This document shows, piece by piece, positions 18,425 through 27,090 of a stretch of DNA of 64,000 bases. The position numbers and the translations under genes were made by a program. The stretch spans positions 2,046,001 through 2,110,000 of the forward strand of contig NZ_CP012196.1 in the NCBI RefSeq assembly GCF_001190745.1, written 5' to 3'. The stretch's first letter is position 1; each line of letters begins with the position of its first letter. Origin of the DNA: Campylobacter gracilis (GTDB lineage: Bacteria; Campylobacterota; Campylobacteria; Campylobacterales; Campylobacteraceae). The notes under the pieces are model-generated. The model was not told the origin of the DNA, did no database searches, and saw nothing but the letters and a program-made list of their open reading frames with translations.

Positions 18425-21016
18425 ATGTTAAAAAGTTTCAAACCCGTGCTTTTGGGCTCGGTTTTGTTCGCCGCAAGCGCCCTGTGTGCCGCAGATAGCG
18501 ACTTAGAGCGCGTGATGAAAGAACGAAATTTAAGCGAAAAAGACGTTTTGGCGGCGGCTAAGACCTATCAGCCGACCGGTCGGAAGGACGATTATATGGT
18601 CTTCTCTTCCGGCGGTCAAAGCGGACAGGTGATCGTTTACGGCGTGCCGTCGATGAGGATCTACAAATATATCGGCGTATTTACCCCGGAGCCTTGGCAG
18701 GGATACGGCTTTGACGAGGAGAGCAAGGCGGTCTTAAGATCGGGCTCTATTAACGGCAAAGAGATCAACTGGGGCGATACTCACCATCCAAATTTCAGCG
18801 AGAAAAACGGCGAGTATGTGGGCGATTATCTCTTTATCAACGATAAGGCGAACCCAAGAATCGCGGTTATAAATTTATCCGATTTCGAAACCACTCAAAT
18901 AGTTGTAAATCCCGTAATCAAAAGCGATCACGGCGGCTCTTTCGTAACGCCTAATACCGAATACGTCATCGAAACCAGCCAATACGCAGCCCCTTTTGAT
19001 AACGACTGGCACCCAATCGAGGAGTATCAGGCGGTTTATCGCGGTGCAGTAACGCTATGGAAATTTGACTACGATAAAGGTAAAATAGACGTAAATAAAT
19101 CCTTCTCGCTAGAGCTTCCTCCGTATATGCAAGATCTAAGCGACGCAGGTAAGGGCGAGAGCTTCGGCTGGGCGTTTACCAACAGCTTCAACTCCGAAAT
19201 GTACACAGGCGGCATCGAAAAGGGTCTGCCTCCTATGGAAGCTGGTATGAGTCGCAACGATACTGACTACCTGCACGTTTATAACTGGCAAATTTTAGAA
19301 AAGCTTGCTCAAGACAGCAAAAACTACAAGGTTGTAAACGGACACAGAATAGTTACGATAGACGCCGCTGTAAAAGCGGGAGCGCTATTTTTGATCCCTG
19401 AAGCTAAATCCCCTCACGGCGTTGACGTTAGCCCTGATGGCCGCTATATCATTATCGGCGGCAAGTTAGATACTCACGCTAGCGTTTATGATTTCAAAAA
19501 GATCAAAGAGCTAATTGATAAAAAAGAATACGCAGGCAAGGATCCATACGGAATTCCGATCTTAGATATGCAAAAGACGCTTCACGGACAAGCAGAGCTT
19601 GGTCTTGGACCTTTGCATAATACCTTCGATTCGCAAGATGGCGTAATCTATACATCGCTTTACGTTGATAGCCAGATCGTAAAATGGAACTACAAAACGC
19701 TAAAGGTTTTAGATAGGATTAACGTCCACTACAATATCGGTCACCTCGACTCCATGGAGGGCAAATCCTCAAAGCCTGTCGGCAAATACGTAATCGCACT
19801 GGATAAGCTTTCGATCGATAGATTTAATCCTATCGGACCGCTTCATCCGCAAAATCACCAGCTAATCGACATCACCGGGCCTAAAATGGAGATGCTTTAT
19901 GATCTTCCTATCGGTCTTGGCGAGCCGCACGACGTAGTTTCTATCGCAGCTAGTAAACTTCATACGAAACCTACCTATACTATGGGAACAAACTCTCGCA
20001 CCGGCAAACAACACCCTGCTATGACGCTAGCGGGTCAAGAACGCATCGAGCGCGACGGCAAAAACGTAAAAGTCTATGCTACGGCGATCCGCAGCCATAT
20101 TAATCCTGAGCACATCGAGGTTAATAAGGACGATAACGTAACGATCTATATGACAAATTTAGAGCGTGCCGAGGACGAAACTCACGGCTTTACGGTTGAT
20201 GATTACGATCTGCATATGTCGCTTGAGCCGGGTAAGACTGCGAGCGTAAATTTCATCGCAGATAAAGAGGGCGTATTTCCTTTCTACTGCACAGAATTCT
20301 GCTCTGCGTTGCACCTTGAGATGTTTGGATATCTATATGTAAAAGATCCGAATAAAAAATATACTTCAGCTAAAGCGTCTATGCTAAAAGCTCTTAGCCC
20401 AGAAGCTCTAAAAGCCGAATACGACAAGGTAGTAGCTACGAATAAAGCCACCGACGACGTTATTCAATCAGTCGTTAAATTCTTAAAAGAGAAAAACTAC
20501 GAGAAATATCCTAAGGTCAAGGCTTTAGTCGATGACGCGCTGGATCAATACGGCAAAATTCCTGAAACCAAAGCCAAGGCAGATGCCGCGGTAAAAGCAG
20601 GCGATATGAACGGCGCGATACTTTGGGAAGGTCAAGTTTGGCAGTATCTAGTAAAAACCGCAGATGTCGGACTTCGCGCTAAAAACAATCTAATCCGCGA
20701 GCTCTCCACCCCTATGAGCGAGGCTGCATCTAACGGCGAGAAGGCTTACCTACGCGGAGGCTGCAATGGCTGCCACGTCATAGGTCAAGTAAGCTCGGGT
20801 CCTGATCTAACGGGCGTCCTACTTCGCCATGAAAACGGCGAGAAATGGGTAGCCGATTTTATCAAAGACCCTGCTAAATTCTACGAAGACGACTACGTTA
20901 AGGCAATGATAAATTACTTCAACCTTCGCATGCCAAATCAGCATATGAAAGACGAAGAGATCAAAGATATCATCGAATACCTAAAATGGGTCGATGAGAA
21001 CGCGGGTCTTAACTAG
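18425..21016 (+). CDS. nosZ: Nitrous-oxide reductase, clade II, with C-terminal cytochrome c domain
   Basis: 863 residues; periplasmic copper enzyme reducing N2O to N2. It has a Sec-type signal peptide (LFAASALCAADS) rather than a twin-arginine one, as in clade II. The N-terminal propeller carries the CuZ histidines (DTHHPN, SDHGG, SPHGVD, GHLDSMEG, GEPHD). The CuA site is Cys622, Cys626, His630 and Met633 in FYCTEFCSALHLEMFG. A monoheme cytochrome c domain is fused at the C-terminus (CNGCH, residues 780-784), typical of the Campylobacterota cNosZ. RBS AAAGGATTAGT. It is the catalytic gene of the operon that continues to nosY. Confidence 0.98.
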   Translation: MLKSFKPVLLGSVLFAASALCAADSDLERVMKERNLSEKDVLAAAKTYQPTGRKDDYMVFSSGGQSGQVIVYGVPSMRIYKYIGVFTPEPWQGYGFDEESKAVLRSGSINGKEINWGDTHHPNFSEKNGEYVGDYLFINDKANPRIAVINLSDFETTQIVVNPVIKSDHGGSFVTPNTEYVIETSQYAAPFDNDWHPIEEYQAVYRGAVTLWKFDYDKGKIDVNKSFSLELPPYMQDLSDAGKGESFGWAFTNSFNSEMYTGGIEKGLPPMEAGMSRNDTDYLHVYNWQILEKLAQDSKNYKVVNGHRIVTIDAAVKAGALFLIPEAKSPHGVDVSPDGRYIIIGGKLDTHASVYDFKKIKELIDKKEYAGKDPYGIPILDMQKTLHGQAELGLGPLHNTFDSQDGVIYTSLYVDSQIVKWNYKTLKVLDRINVHYNIGHLDSMEGKSSKPVGKYVIALDKLSIDRFNPIGPLHPQNHQLIDITGPKMEMLYDLPIGLGEPHDVVSIAASKLHTKPTYTMGTNSRTGKQHPAMTLAGQERIERDGKNVKVYATAIRSHINPEHIEVNKDDNVTIYMTNLERAEDETHGFTVDDYDLHMSLEPGKTASVNFIADKEGVFPFYCTEFCSALHLEMFGYLYVKDPNKKYTSAKASMLKALSPEALKAEYDKVVATNKATDDVIQSVVKFLKEKNYEKYPKVKALVDDALDQYGKIPETKAKADAAVKAGDMNGAILWEGQVWQYLVKTADVGLRAKNNLIRELSTPMSEAASNGEKAYLRGGCNGCHVIGQVSSGPDLTGVLLRHENGEKWVADFIKDPAKFYEDDYVKAMINYFNLRMPNQHMKDEEIKDIIEYLKWVDENAGLN

Positions 21017-21022
21017 CCCCAC

Positions 21023-21042
21023 TCTCCCCCGCAAGGGGGAGA
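21023..21042 (+). promoter_or_regulatory. Perfect GC-rich hairpin with GNRA loop between nosZ and nosB
   Basis: TCTCCCCC at 21023-21030 pairs with GGGGGAGA at 21035-21042 around GCAA, a GNRA tetraloop. It is followed by AATTTAAAGG rather than a T-run, so it is more likely a 3' stabilising stem for nosZ mRNA, or a partial attenuator, than a full terminator. Confidence 0.7.
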
Positions 21043-21058
21043 ATTTAAAGGAGACGAA

Positions 21059-21835
21059 ATGCCAAAATATAAAATTTACGCGATTTTAGCGCTGCTTATT
21101 ATGACGGTCGCTTTTACCATCCCTACGCTCGGATTTTTCAAAGTCCAAGGCAAAATCGTATCGGGGCAGGTTAGCAGCGTCTCGCAGCTGCCCGCATACT
21201 CCGCACCGATATGGAATTTTTATACGAAAGCATCGTATAAAAATCACCTAATTCCTAGTGATGTTAAAAACGATCTAGGCGCGATGCTGGAGCATAAATT
21301 TGAAGTGGGAGTCCCTAGCATACCGGTGTGGAAAATTTCACTCGAAGCGCCGAACTACCCTAAAGAGGCTTTCCCTGACGGGATTCCGCTCTACGTCCAC
21401 GTTGACGGCTTTAGCGGCGATGTCGGCGAGATGAATACCCTAAATCACTATATCGGAATGTATCCCGTCTGGCGCGGCGGCACGCTCGAGCACTCGCTAT
21501 CGCCGTATTATCTCATAATCGCTACGATCGGCATGCTCGCGTTTTTGTACTACGACGGCAAGGGGCAGACCCTGCTTATGATCCTGCCGATCATTGCGCC
21601 GCTTATCTTCATCGGCTGCTACGTAGGCTGGCTGTATTGGTTTGGGCACAACCTGCAAGACTGGGGCGCGTTTAAAATAAAGCCTTTTATGCCTACAGCA
21701 TTTGGCGATGGTAGCGTGGCGCATTTTACTACCCATTCATATCCGGCTCTTGGCTTTTGGCTGATGCTGGCCCTATCGCTGCTATCGGCGTTAGCATTAC
21801 TATCTAAGAAAAAATTCCTACGAGAGCATAGATGA
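21059..21835 (+). CDS. nosB: NosB, membrane protein of the clade II nos operon
   Basis: 258 residues. One N-terminal membrane segment (ILALLIMTVAFTIPTLGFF), a periplasmic domain of about 110 residues, then four hydrophobic segments from about residue 150 (YYLIIATIGMLAFLYYD, LLMILPIIAPLIFIGCYVGW, LGFWLMLALSLLSALALL). It matches the position and layout of NosB, found only in epsilonproteobacterial-type nos clusters and of unproven function in N2O respiration. RBS AAAGGAGACGAA. Its end overlaps nosD by 4 bases. Confidence 0.88.
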   Translation: MPKYKIYAILALLIMTVAFTIPTLGFFKVQGKIVSGQVSSVSQLPAYSAPIWNFYTKASYKNHLIPSDVKNDLGAMLEHKFEVGVPSIPVWKISLEAPNYPKEAFPDGIPLYVHVDGFSGDVGEMNTLNHYIGMYPVWRGGTLEHSLSPYYLIIATIGMLAFLYYDGKGQTLLMILPIIAPLIFIGCYVGWLYWFGHNLQDWGAFKIKPFMPTAFGDGSVAHFTTHSYPALGFWLMLALSLLSALALLSKKKFLREHR

Positions 21836-23037
21836 GGCTTTTGCTTCTAGTAATCTCGCTCGCGCTAAGCTTAGGTGCGGGCGAGCTTCAAGACGCGATC
21901 GATAGCGCAAAAGCGGGCGATATTATCGAACTAGCCGCAGGCGAGTACCACGGCAATATTTTAATAGATAAACCCCTTACTATCGACGGACTAGACCGTT
22001 CCGCCGTGATCATAGGCGATCGCAACGGAACGGTCATCCGCGTCCGCTCGCCGCATGTTACAATCAAGAATTTAACAATCCAAAACGGAGGCTTCGAGCA
22101 TCTTAGCGAGGATGCGGGGATCAACGTAAGCGACGTAAACGGCGTAATCATAAAAAATAATCTCATCAAAGACGTGCTCTACGGCGTCGTGCTAAGCAAG
22201 GCAAACGACGTAACGATCGAGGGCAACGAAATTTCAAGCAATACCTACCGCACGAGTTTCAAAGGCGACGGCATCAAGCTTTGGTATTCCAATGCCAATA
22301 AAATTTTAAATAACGACGTTCATAACGTCCGCGACACCGTTTTTTACTTCTCTAACGGCAATCTCGTCGCAGGTAATAAAGGTCATAGCTGCCGCTATTC
22401 GCTGCACTTTATGAACTCCGGGCATAACGTCGTGGAGGATAACTACTACGACGGCAATAGCGTGGGATTATTTTTTATGTTTTCAAGCGATAATATCGCC
22501 AGGCGTAACGTCGTGCGTAATGCAGACGGCGCTTACGGCGTAGGTATCGGTATGAAGGATAGCTCAAATTTCAGAGTTACGGATAATAAAGTCGTCTACA
22601 ACGCCCGCGGGTTTTATCTGGATCAATCCCCCTATCAGCCGGGCTCGCTTAACGTTTTTGAAAACAACGATATCGAATACAACAGCATCGGCGTGCAATT
22701 CCACGCCACGCAGCTAAAAAGCGTATTTAAAAACAATAAATTTAAAGGAAATATGGAGATCGTGCTAAACGATACGCCTGAGTCCAAGCTCTTGCAAAAC
22801 GAATGGAGTGGCAACTACTTCGACGATTACGACGGATTTGATCGCGATGGCGACGGCTACGGCGACGTTAGCTACAGCTCATATGCTTATGCCGACAGAC
22901 TTTGGGCGCATAAGCCTAGCGTGCGGTTTTTTTACGGCTCCAGCGGGATCGCGCTTTTAAATTTCATCTCCAAACTCGCTCCGTTTTCCGAACCCGAGCT
23001 ACTGCTAAAAGATCCAAAACCCAGGATGAGGCAATGA
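21832..23037 (+). CDS. nosD: NosD, periplasmic copper-site maturation protein
   Basis: 401 residues with a signal peptide (LLLLVISLALSLGAG). A right-handed parallel beta-helix of CASH/PbH1 repeats runs through most of it (GVIIKNNLIKDVLYGVVLS, DVTIEGNEIS, NVVEDNYYDGNSVGLFFMF). NosD acts with the NosF/NosY ABC transporter in CuZ assembly of NosZ. The start ATG overlaps nosB (ATGA) and the end overlaps nosG, indicating coupled translation. Length and position are as expected. Confidence 0.95.
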   Translation: MRLLLLVISLALSLGAGELQDAIDSAKAGDIIELAAGEYHGNILIDKPLTIDGLDRSAVIIGDRNGTVIRVRSPHVTIKNLTIQNGGFEHLSEDAGINVSDVNGVIIKNNLIKDVLYGVVLSKANDVTIEGNEISSNTYRTSFKGDGIKLWYSNANKILNNDVHNVRDTVFYFSNGNLVAGNKGHSCRYSLHFMNSGHNVVEDNYYDGNSVGLFFMFSSDNIARRNVVRNADGAYGVGIGMKDSSNFRVTDNKVVYNARGFYLDQSPYQPGSLNVFENNDIEYNSIGVQFHATQLKSVFKNNKFKGNMEIVLNDTPESKLLQNEWSGNYFDDYDGFDRDGDGYGDVSYSSYAYADRLWAHKPSVRFFYGSSGIALLNFISKLAPFSEPELLLKDPKPRMRQ

Positions 23038-23828
23038 CAAAGAATAGACGCGAAGCGATAAAACTACTCGGCGGAGCGCTCGGGACACTCGGGGCAGTGA
23101 GCTTGTTTGCGGATGAGAATTCTACCAATTCCGCGGGCAGTGAAGCGCAAAATTTAAACGAGCAAAATTCCACAGGGCAAAATTCCGCGCCGAATTCTAT
23201 AAAACAAAATTCTAGCGGGAATTCCGCCTCTTTATATCTGCGCCCGCCCGGAGCGCTAGCGGAGCGCGGCTTCCGCTCTAGCTGCATCAAGTGCGGCCAA
23301 TGCGTGCAGGTCTGCCCCTATCACAGCATCTATCTGCTGGATATTACTCATCTTTTTGACATCGGTACGCCCGTCATCGACGCCAAAGAGCGAGGCTGCT
23401 ATCTTTGCGGCGCGCTTCCTTGCGTGCTCGCCTGTCCAAGCGGAGCGCTCAGCCACGAAACGAACGAGCCTAAAAAGGTTAAAATGGGAATCGCCGTGAT
23501 TAAAAATTTAAACGCCTGTTTGGCGTATCGCGGGCAGGTTTTAAGACCGGACGATCTGCGCCCAAAACCCGCTAAGACCGAGCAAGAGCGCGAGTTAAAC
23601 TCAGCGCTGGCGGCGAAAGAGGGCAAACTCTGCGATCTATGTGCGTCGCTGTGCCCTTACCCGCAGCCGCTTGATGCCATCGCTATGATAGAAGCGGGCG
23701 CGCATTTCGCTCCGCAGATCCGCAGCGCTTGCGTCGGCTGTGGCGCGTGCGCAGAGCTCTGCCCGGCGCGTATCATCGAGATAATCCCGCGGGCGGATTA
23801 CAAATCAATCTATGAAGGAAAACAATGA
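23034..23828 (+). CDS. nosG: NosG, NapG-like ferredoxin with four [4Fe-4S] clusters
   Basis: 264 residues. Twin-arginine-type N-terminus (NRREAIKLLGGALG), then an Asn/Ser-rich linker (residues about 28-62, ENSTNSAGSE... to NSSGNSAS) unusually long for the family. Four cysteine motifs follow: CIKCGQCVQVCP, CYLCGALPCVLACP, CDLCASLCP and CVGCGACAELCP. With NosH it probably forms a menaquinol dehydrogenase passing electrons to NosC1/NosC2 and NosZ, by analogy with NapGH. It overlaps nosD and nosC1 by 4 bases. Confidence 0.94.
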   Translation: MTKNRREAIKLLGGALGTLGAVSLFADENSTNSAGSEAQNLNEQNSTGQNSAPNSIKQNSSGNSASLYLRPPGALAERGFRSSCIKCGQCVQVCPYHSIYLLDITHLFDIGTPVIDAKERGCYLCGALPCVLACPSGALSHETNEPKKVKMGIAVIKNLNACLAYRGQVLRPDDLRPKPAKTEQERELNSALAAKEGKLCDLCASLCPYPQPLDAIAMIEAGAHFAPQIRSACVGCGACAELCPARIIEIIPRADYKSIYEGKQ

Positions 23829-24427
23829 AAAACTCTATTAAATTCTACCTCTGCTCGCTAGCTGCGGCACTTTTGCTATGCGGCTGCGGAGATGACGACG
23901 ATTCAAGCTCCGCAGGGCAAAATTCCGTTTCGCAAAATTCTGTAAGTTCAAATTCTACGCCGCAGAGCGTGGAACAAAATCATACTGCCAAGCCTCGCAT
24001 CAGCGTTAAAAGCGGCGAAGCGCCCAAGAAGGACGATAAGTTCGTAAGCTACGATTTTTACGGCGAGCGAAAGGTAAATTTTAACCTAAACGGCGATGTA
24101 AACGAAACGACCAAAAATATCGTGGCATATTCGAGCATCAAAAACCAATACGAAAAGCTAAATTTCGACCTGATGAAAAAACGGCTTGGGCACGATTTTA
24201 TCCTGCGCTGTTCGGCGTGCCACGACGACTACGCCAACGGCATCATCGGTCCGTCGCTTCTGGATAAAACCGACGCGCAGATCGTGGATATGATTAAAAA
24301 GTATAAATTCAAAGAAAAGCCTAATCCTCTTATGGTGCAGCTCGTAAACGGCATGAGCGAGCAGCAGATAGAGACGATGGCGAAAGAAATTTACGAGTTC
24401 AACAAACAATTTAAGGAGCAGAAATGA
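23825..24427 (+). CDS. nosC1: NosC1, monoheme cytochrome c lipoprotein
   Basis: 200 residues. Lipoprotein signal LLLCGCGDDDD, then an Asn/Ser/Gln-rich stretch (residues about 27-55), then a small class I-like cytochrome c domain with CSACH near residue 129 and a distal methionine (MVQLVNGMS). Proposed to carry electrons from NosGH towards NosZ in epsilonproteobacteria. ATGA overlaps on both sides (nosG, nosC2). Confidence 0.92.
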   Translation: MKNSIKFYLCSLAAALLLCGCGDDDDSSSAGQNSVSQNSVSSNSTPQSVEQNHTAKPRISVKSGEAPKKDDKFVSYDFYGERKVNFNLNGDVNETTKNIVAYSSIKNQYEKLNFDLMKKRLGHDFILRCSACHDDYANGIIGPSLLDKTDAQIVDMIKKYKFKEKPNPLMVQLVNGMSEQQIETMAKEIYEFNKQFKEQK

Positions 24428-24873
24428 AACCGGGCAAAATTTTAGCTTTGATTCTGGGTGTAGCGCTGATCGCGCTGATGATCTTTATGGCAAGCTCGGG
24501 CGGCTCCGGCGTGCCGAAACAGGAGCAGGCTAAGCCGCAGGTGCAAACAAAACCAGCGCCGCAGAGTAAAAGCGTCGATCTCATCGACGATAAGGACGTA
24601 AAAAATATTAAAATTTTACAGCAGAGCGTTAAAGAGCGCGACTTTGAGGTAAGCAGCTCATATCTGGTAAGCTGTGCGCCTTGCCACGGCGACGACGGAC
24701 GCGGCAAGATCGCTCCGCCGATCGGAGGCAAGAGCAAGGATCAAATTTTAGCAAGCCTCAAAGATTATAAAGCGGGCAAGATCAAAAACAGCCTGATGAG
24801 CGGACTTTTAACCAACGTAAGCGACGAGAGCCTAGATAAGCTCGCGGATGAAATTTCAAAATTTAAAGAGTAG
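24424..24873 (+). CDS. nosC2: NosC2, membrane-anchored monoheme cytochrome c
   Basis: 149 residues. Uncleaved N-terminal anchor (ILALILGVALIALMIFMASS), a Gln/Lys/Pro linker, and a cytochrome c domain with SCAPCHGDDGRG (CAPCH near residue 82) and a methionine-rich C-terminal helix (NSLMSGLLTNVSDE). Second cytochrome of the NosC1-NosC2 pair. It overlaps nosC1 by 4 bases and is followed by nosH after 3 bases. Confidence 0.92.
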   Translation: MKPGKILALILGVALIALMIFMASSGGSGVPKQEQAKPQVQTKPAPQSKSVDLIDDKDVKNIKILQQSVKERDFEVSSSYLVSCAPCHGDDGRGKIAPPIGGKSKDQILASLKDYKAGKIKNSLMSGLLTNVSDESLDKLADEISKFKE

Positions 24874-24876
24874 GTC

Positions 24877-25779
24877 TTGGATAAATATAATTCGCGATGC
24901 ACGATCAAAAATACGAGCTTTTTCTCGACCTTCGCGCTTAAAAACAGAAGCGGCAAACTGCGCCCCAGTATTCGGGCGCTGCGCTACGCCACGGTATTTT
25001 TGGTGCATCTGCTTTTCGTGCTTTCCTTTCGTGCGGATATTCAAATTTTAGAAGGCGACATCAGCGGCTCGCGGATACTTGGCTTTCACCTAGCCGATCC
25101 CTTTGCCACTCTTGAGGTGATCGCCGCGCACAAGGATCTGCCGATAAATCTACTTATCGGCTCGGGCACCATTTTGCTGTTTTACTTCATCGCGGGCGGC
25201 AAGGCGTTTTGCTCGTGGATCTGTCCTTACGGAGCGCTTAGCGAGATCGGCGAAAAGCTGCATAATACGCTAATTTCAAAGCACGTCATCAAGGAGCGCT
25301 CATTGCCGCGCGGTATGCGATATGCGATCTGGGCGGTATTTTTGCTGCTAAGCGCGATTACGGATCTACTCGTTTTTGAAATTTTTAACGTAGTTGGAAT
25401 TTTATCGCGCCTCATCATCTATGGCTTTTCGCTGGCTGGGCTTTGGATCGTTTTTGTATTTTTGCTCGAAGTGTTTTTTAGCAGGCGAGCGTGGTGCGCG
25501 CATCTATGCCCGCTAGGAAGCACCTATTCGCTTGCGGCAAAAGCAAGCCTAAGCAAGATTACTTGGGATAAGAGTAGGTGCGATCACTGCGGCGTTTGCC
25601 AAGACGTCTGCTTCGTTTCACACGTGCTAGACATCACCAAAAAAAAGGCATCCGAAAACCTAGGCGATAAGAGCAAATTTATGTTAAAAGGGATCGACTG
25701 CACGCTGTGCGGACGCTGTATCGACGTGTGTCACCAAGACGCACTGAGTATCGGCAACAAGCTAAAAGATATGATCTAA
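24877..25779 (+). CDS. nosH: NosH, NapH-like polyferredoxin membrane protein
   Basis: 300 residues, starting with TTG at 24877, three bases after the nosC2 stop (AAAGAGTAGG upstream). Four to five membrane segments; cytoplasmic CX3CP motifs CSWICPYG and CAHLCPLG; then two [4Fe-4S] ferredoxin motifs, CDHCGVCQDVC and CTLCGRCIDVCHQDAL, at the C-terminus. It anchors NosG and probably oxidises menaquinol. The TTG start is the best available, as there is no ATG near the stop of nosC2. Confidence 0.92.
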   Translation: MDKYNSRCTIKNTSFFSTFALKNRSGKLRPSIRALRYATVFLVHLLFVLSFRADIQILEGDISGSRILGFHLADPFATLEVIAAHKDLPINLLIGSGTILLFYFIAGGKAFCSWICPYGALSEIGEKLHNTLISKHVIKERSLPRGMRYAIWAVFLLLSAITDLLVFEIFNVVGILSRLIIYGFSLAGLWIVFVFLLEVFFSRRAWCAHLCPLGSTYSLAAKASLSKITWDKSRCDHCGVCQDVCFVSHVLDITKKKASENLGDKSKFMLKGIDCTLCGRCIDVCHQDALSIGNKLKDMI

Positions 25780-25787
25780 GGAAGCCT

Positions 25788-26426
25788 ATGATAGAGATTA
25801 AAAACGTAAGCAAGAAATTCGCAGATCAATTCGTTTTAAAAGATATCGATCTAAATATCGATGATGGCGAGCAAGTGCTTTTCGTCGGGCAAAACGGAGC
25901 GGGCAAAAGCTCGCTGATGCGGACGATTTTAGGCGAATACATACCCACAAGCGGCAGCGTCGCCATCGACGGATTTGATTCGTTTAAGCAGCGCAGCCGC
26001 GCGCTACGCGGTATCAGCTTCGTGCCGCAAACCCCGCCGCCGCTTAAGCTGAGCCTAAATGAGCTCATCTACTTCGCCGAGCGCACGGCTGACGCAAGCA
26101 GAGCAGACATCGTAAAATTTTGCGACGAAATGGAGCTTGATCTGGGTTTAAATTTAAACAAGCCCTTTCATAAGCTATCCGGCGGTATGAAGCAGAAATT
26201 TTTAATTGCGCTAGCATTCGGCAGAGCCAGCAAGGCGATGATTTTTGACGAACCGACCGCCAATCTCGATCCGAGCGCGCGCGAGCGTTTTAAGACGCTT
26301 TTGCACAACCACGCAAAAGATAAGAGCTTGATCTTTATCTCGCATAGGCTCGAGGAAGTGGGAGGACTGGTAAAAAGAATGATTTCAATGGATCTAGGGA
26401 GGATCGTAGATGACAAAAATGTTTAA
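25788..26426 (+). CDS. nosF: NosF, ABC ATPase for NosZ copper-site assembly
   Basis: 212 residues from ATG 25788, which follows CTAAGGAAGCCT; a longer open frame from 25707 lies inside nosH and lacks an RBS. Walker A GQNGAGKSS, Q-loop SFVPQTPPPLKL, signature KLSGGMKQKFLIALAF, Walker B KAMIFDEPTANLDPS and the switch histidine FISHR are all present. Works with NosY and NosD. The 3' end overlaps nosL by 17 bases. Confidence 0.95.
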   Translation: MIEIKNVSKKFADQFVLKDIDLNIDDGEQVLFVGQNGAGKSSLMRTILGEYIPTSGSVAIDGFDSFKQRSRALRGISFVPQTPPPLKLSLNELIYFAERTADASRADIVKFCDEMELDLGLNLNKPFHKLSGGMKQKFLIALAFGRASKAMIFDEPTANLDPSARERFKTLLHNHAKDKSLIFISHRLEEVGGLVKRMISMDLGRIVDDKNV

Positions 26427-27090
26427 AGCTTTACTTTGCGCACTTATTGCGCTTACGTTTTTAGGCTGCGGCGACGAGAAAGACTACGGCAACGTCCATT
26501 ACGACAGAGACGTATGCGAGCACTGCCAGATGGCGATCAGCGACAACCGCTTCAGCGTCGATGTGCGCGTGGACGGCAAAAACCACTACTTTGACGACAT
26601 CGGCTGCTTGGTGGATTTTATGGTTACCAACGACAAACTAAACTGGCTAAAGGACGCCAAAATTTACATCAATGACGCTAGCGGCAACGGCGAGTTTATC
26701 GACGCACGCACGGCGCATTTTTACAAGGGCTTTAAAACCCCTATGTCGTTCGGCTGGGGCGCGTTTAAAAACAAACAAGAGGGCAAGCAAGACTTCAGCT
26801 TCGATCAAGTAGTCGCGGCACTTAAGGCAGGCGGCGGCTCGCACGGCATGGGAATGGGCGATATGGGTCGCGATGCGCACGGCAATATGGGAAGTATGCA
26901 CGATCATGGCGATATGGGCGGCATGAAGGACCCTCACTCCGCAGAGCACGGCATGAGCGAACCTAAGCATGATATGGGCGGCGGCGATGCGGGTAGCACG
27001 GCACATCCTCAAGGCTCACCGCACGATATGGGGCAGATGCACGAGGGCAACGGCACGGCGCACGATATGCATTCGGGGCACGCGCATTAA
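26410..27090 (+). CDS. nosL: NosL copper chaperone with long Met/His/Gly-rich tail
   Basis: 226 residues. Lipoprotein signal ending LGC (Cys20), then the NosL fold with the Cu(I) motif CEHCQM (residues 36-41), HYFDDIGCLVDFM and TPMSFGWGAF. From about residue 142 there is a tail of some 85 residues made of Gly, Met, His and Asp (GMGMGDMGRDAHGNMG and similar), not present in ordinary NosL proteins and expected to bind copper. RBS GGGAGGATCGTAG. The next gene, nosY, is 660 bp away. Confidence 0.95.
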   Translation: MTKMFKALLCALIALTFLGCGDEKDYGNVHYDRDVCEHCQMAISDNRFSVDVRVDGKNHYFDDIGCLVDFMVTNDKLNWLKDAKIYINDASGNGEFIDARTAHFYKGFKTPMSFGWGAFKNKQEGKQDFSFDQVVAALKAGGGSHGMGMGDMGRDAHGNMGSMHDHGDMGGMKDPHSAEHGMSEPKHDMGGGDAGSTAHPQGSPHDMGQMHEGNGTAHDMHSGHAH

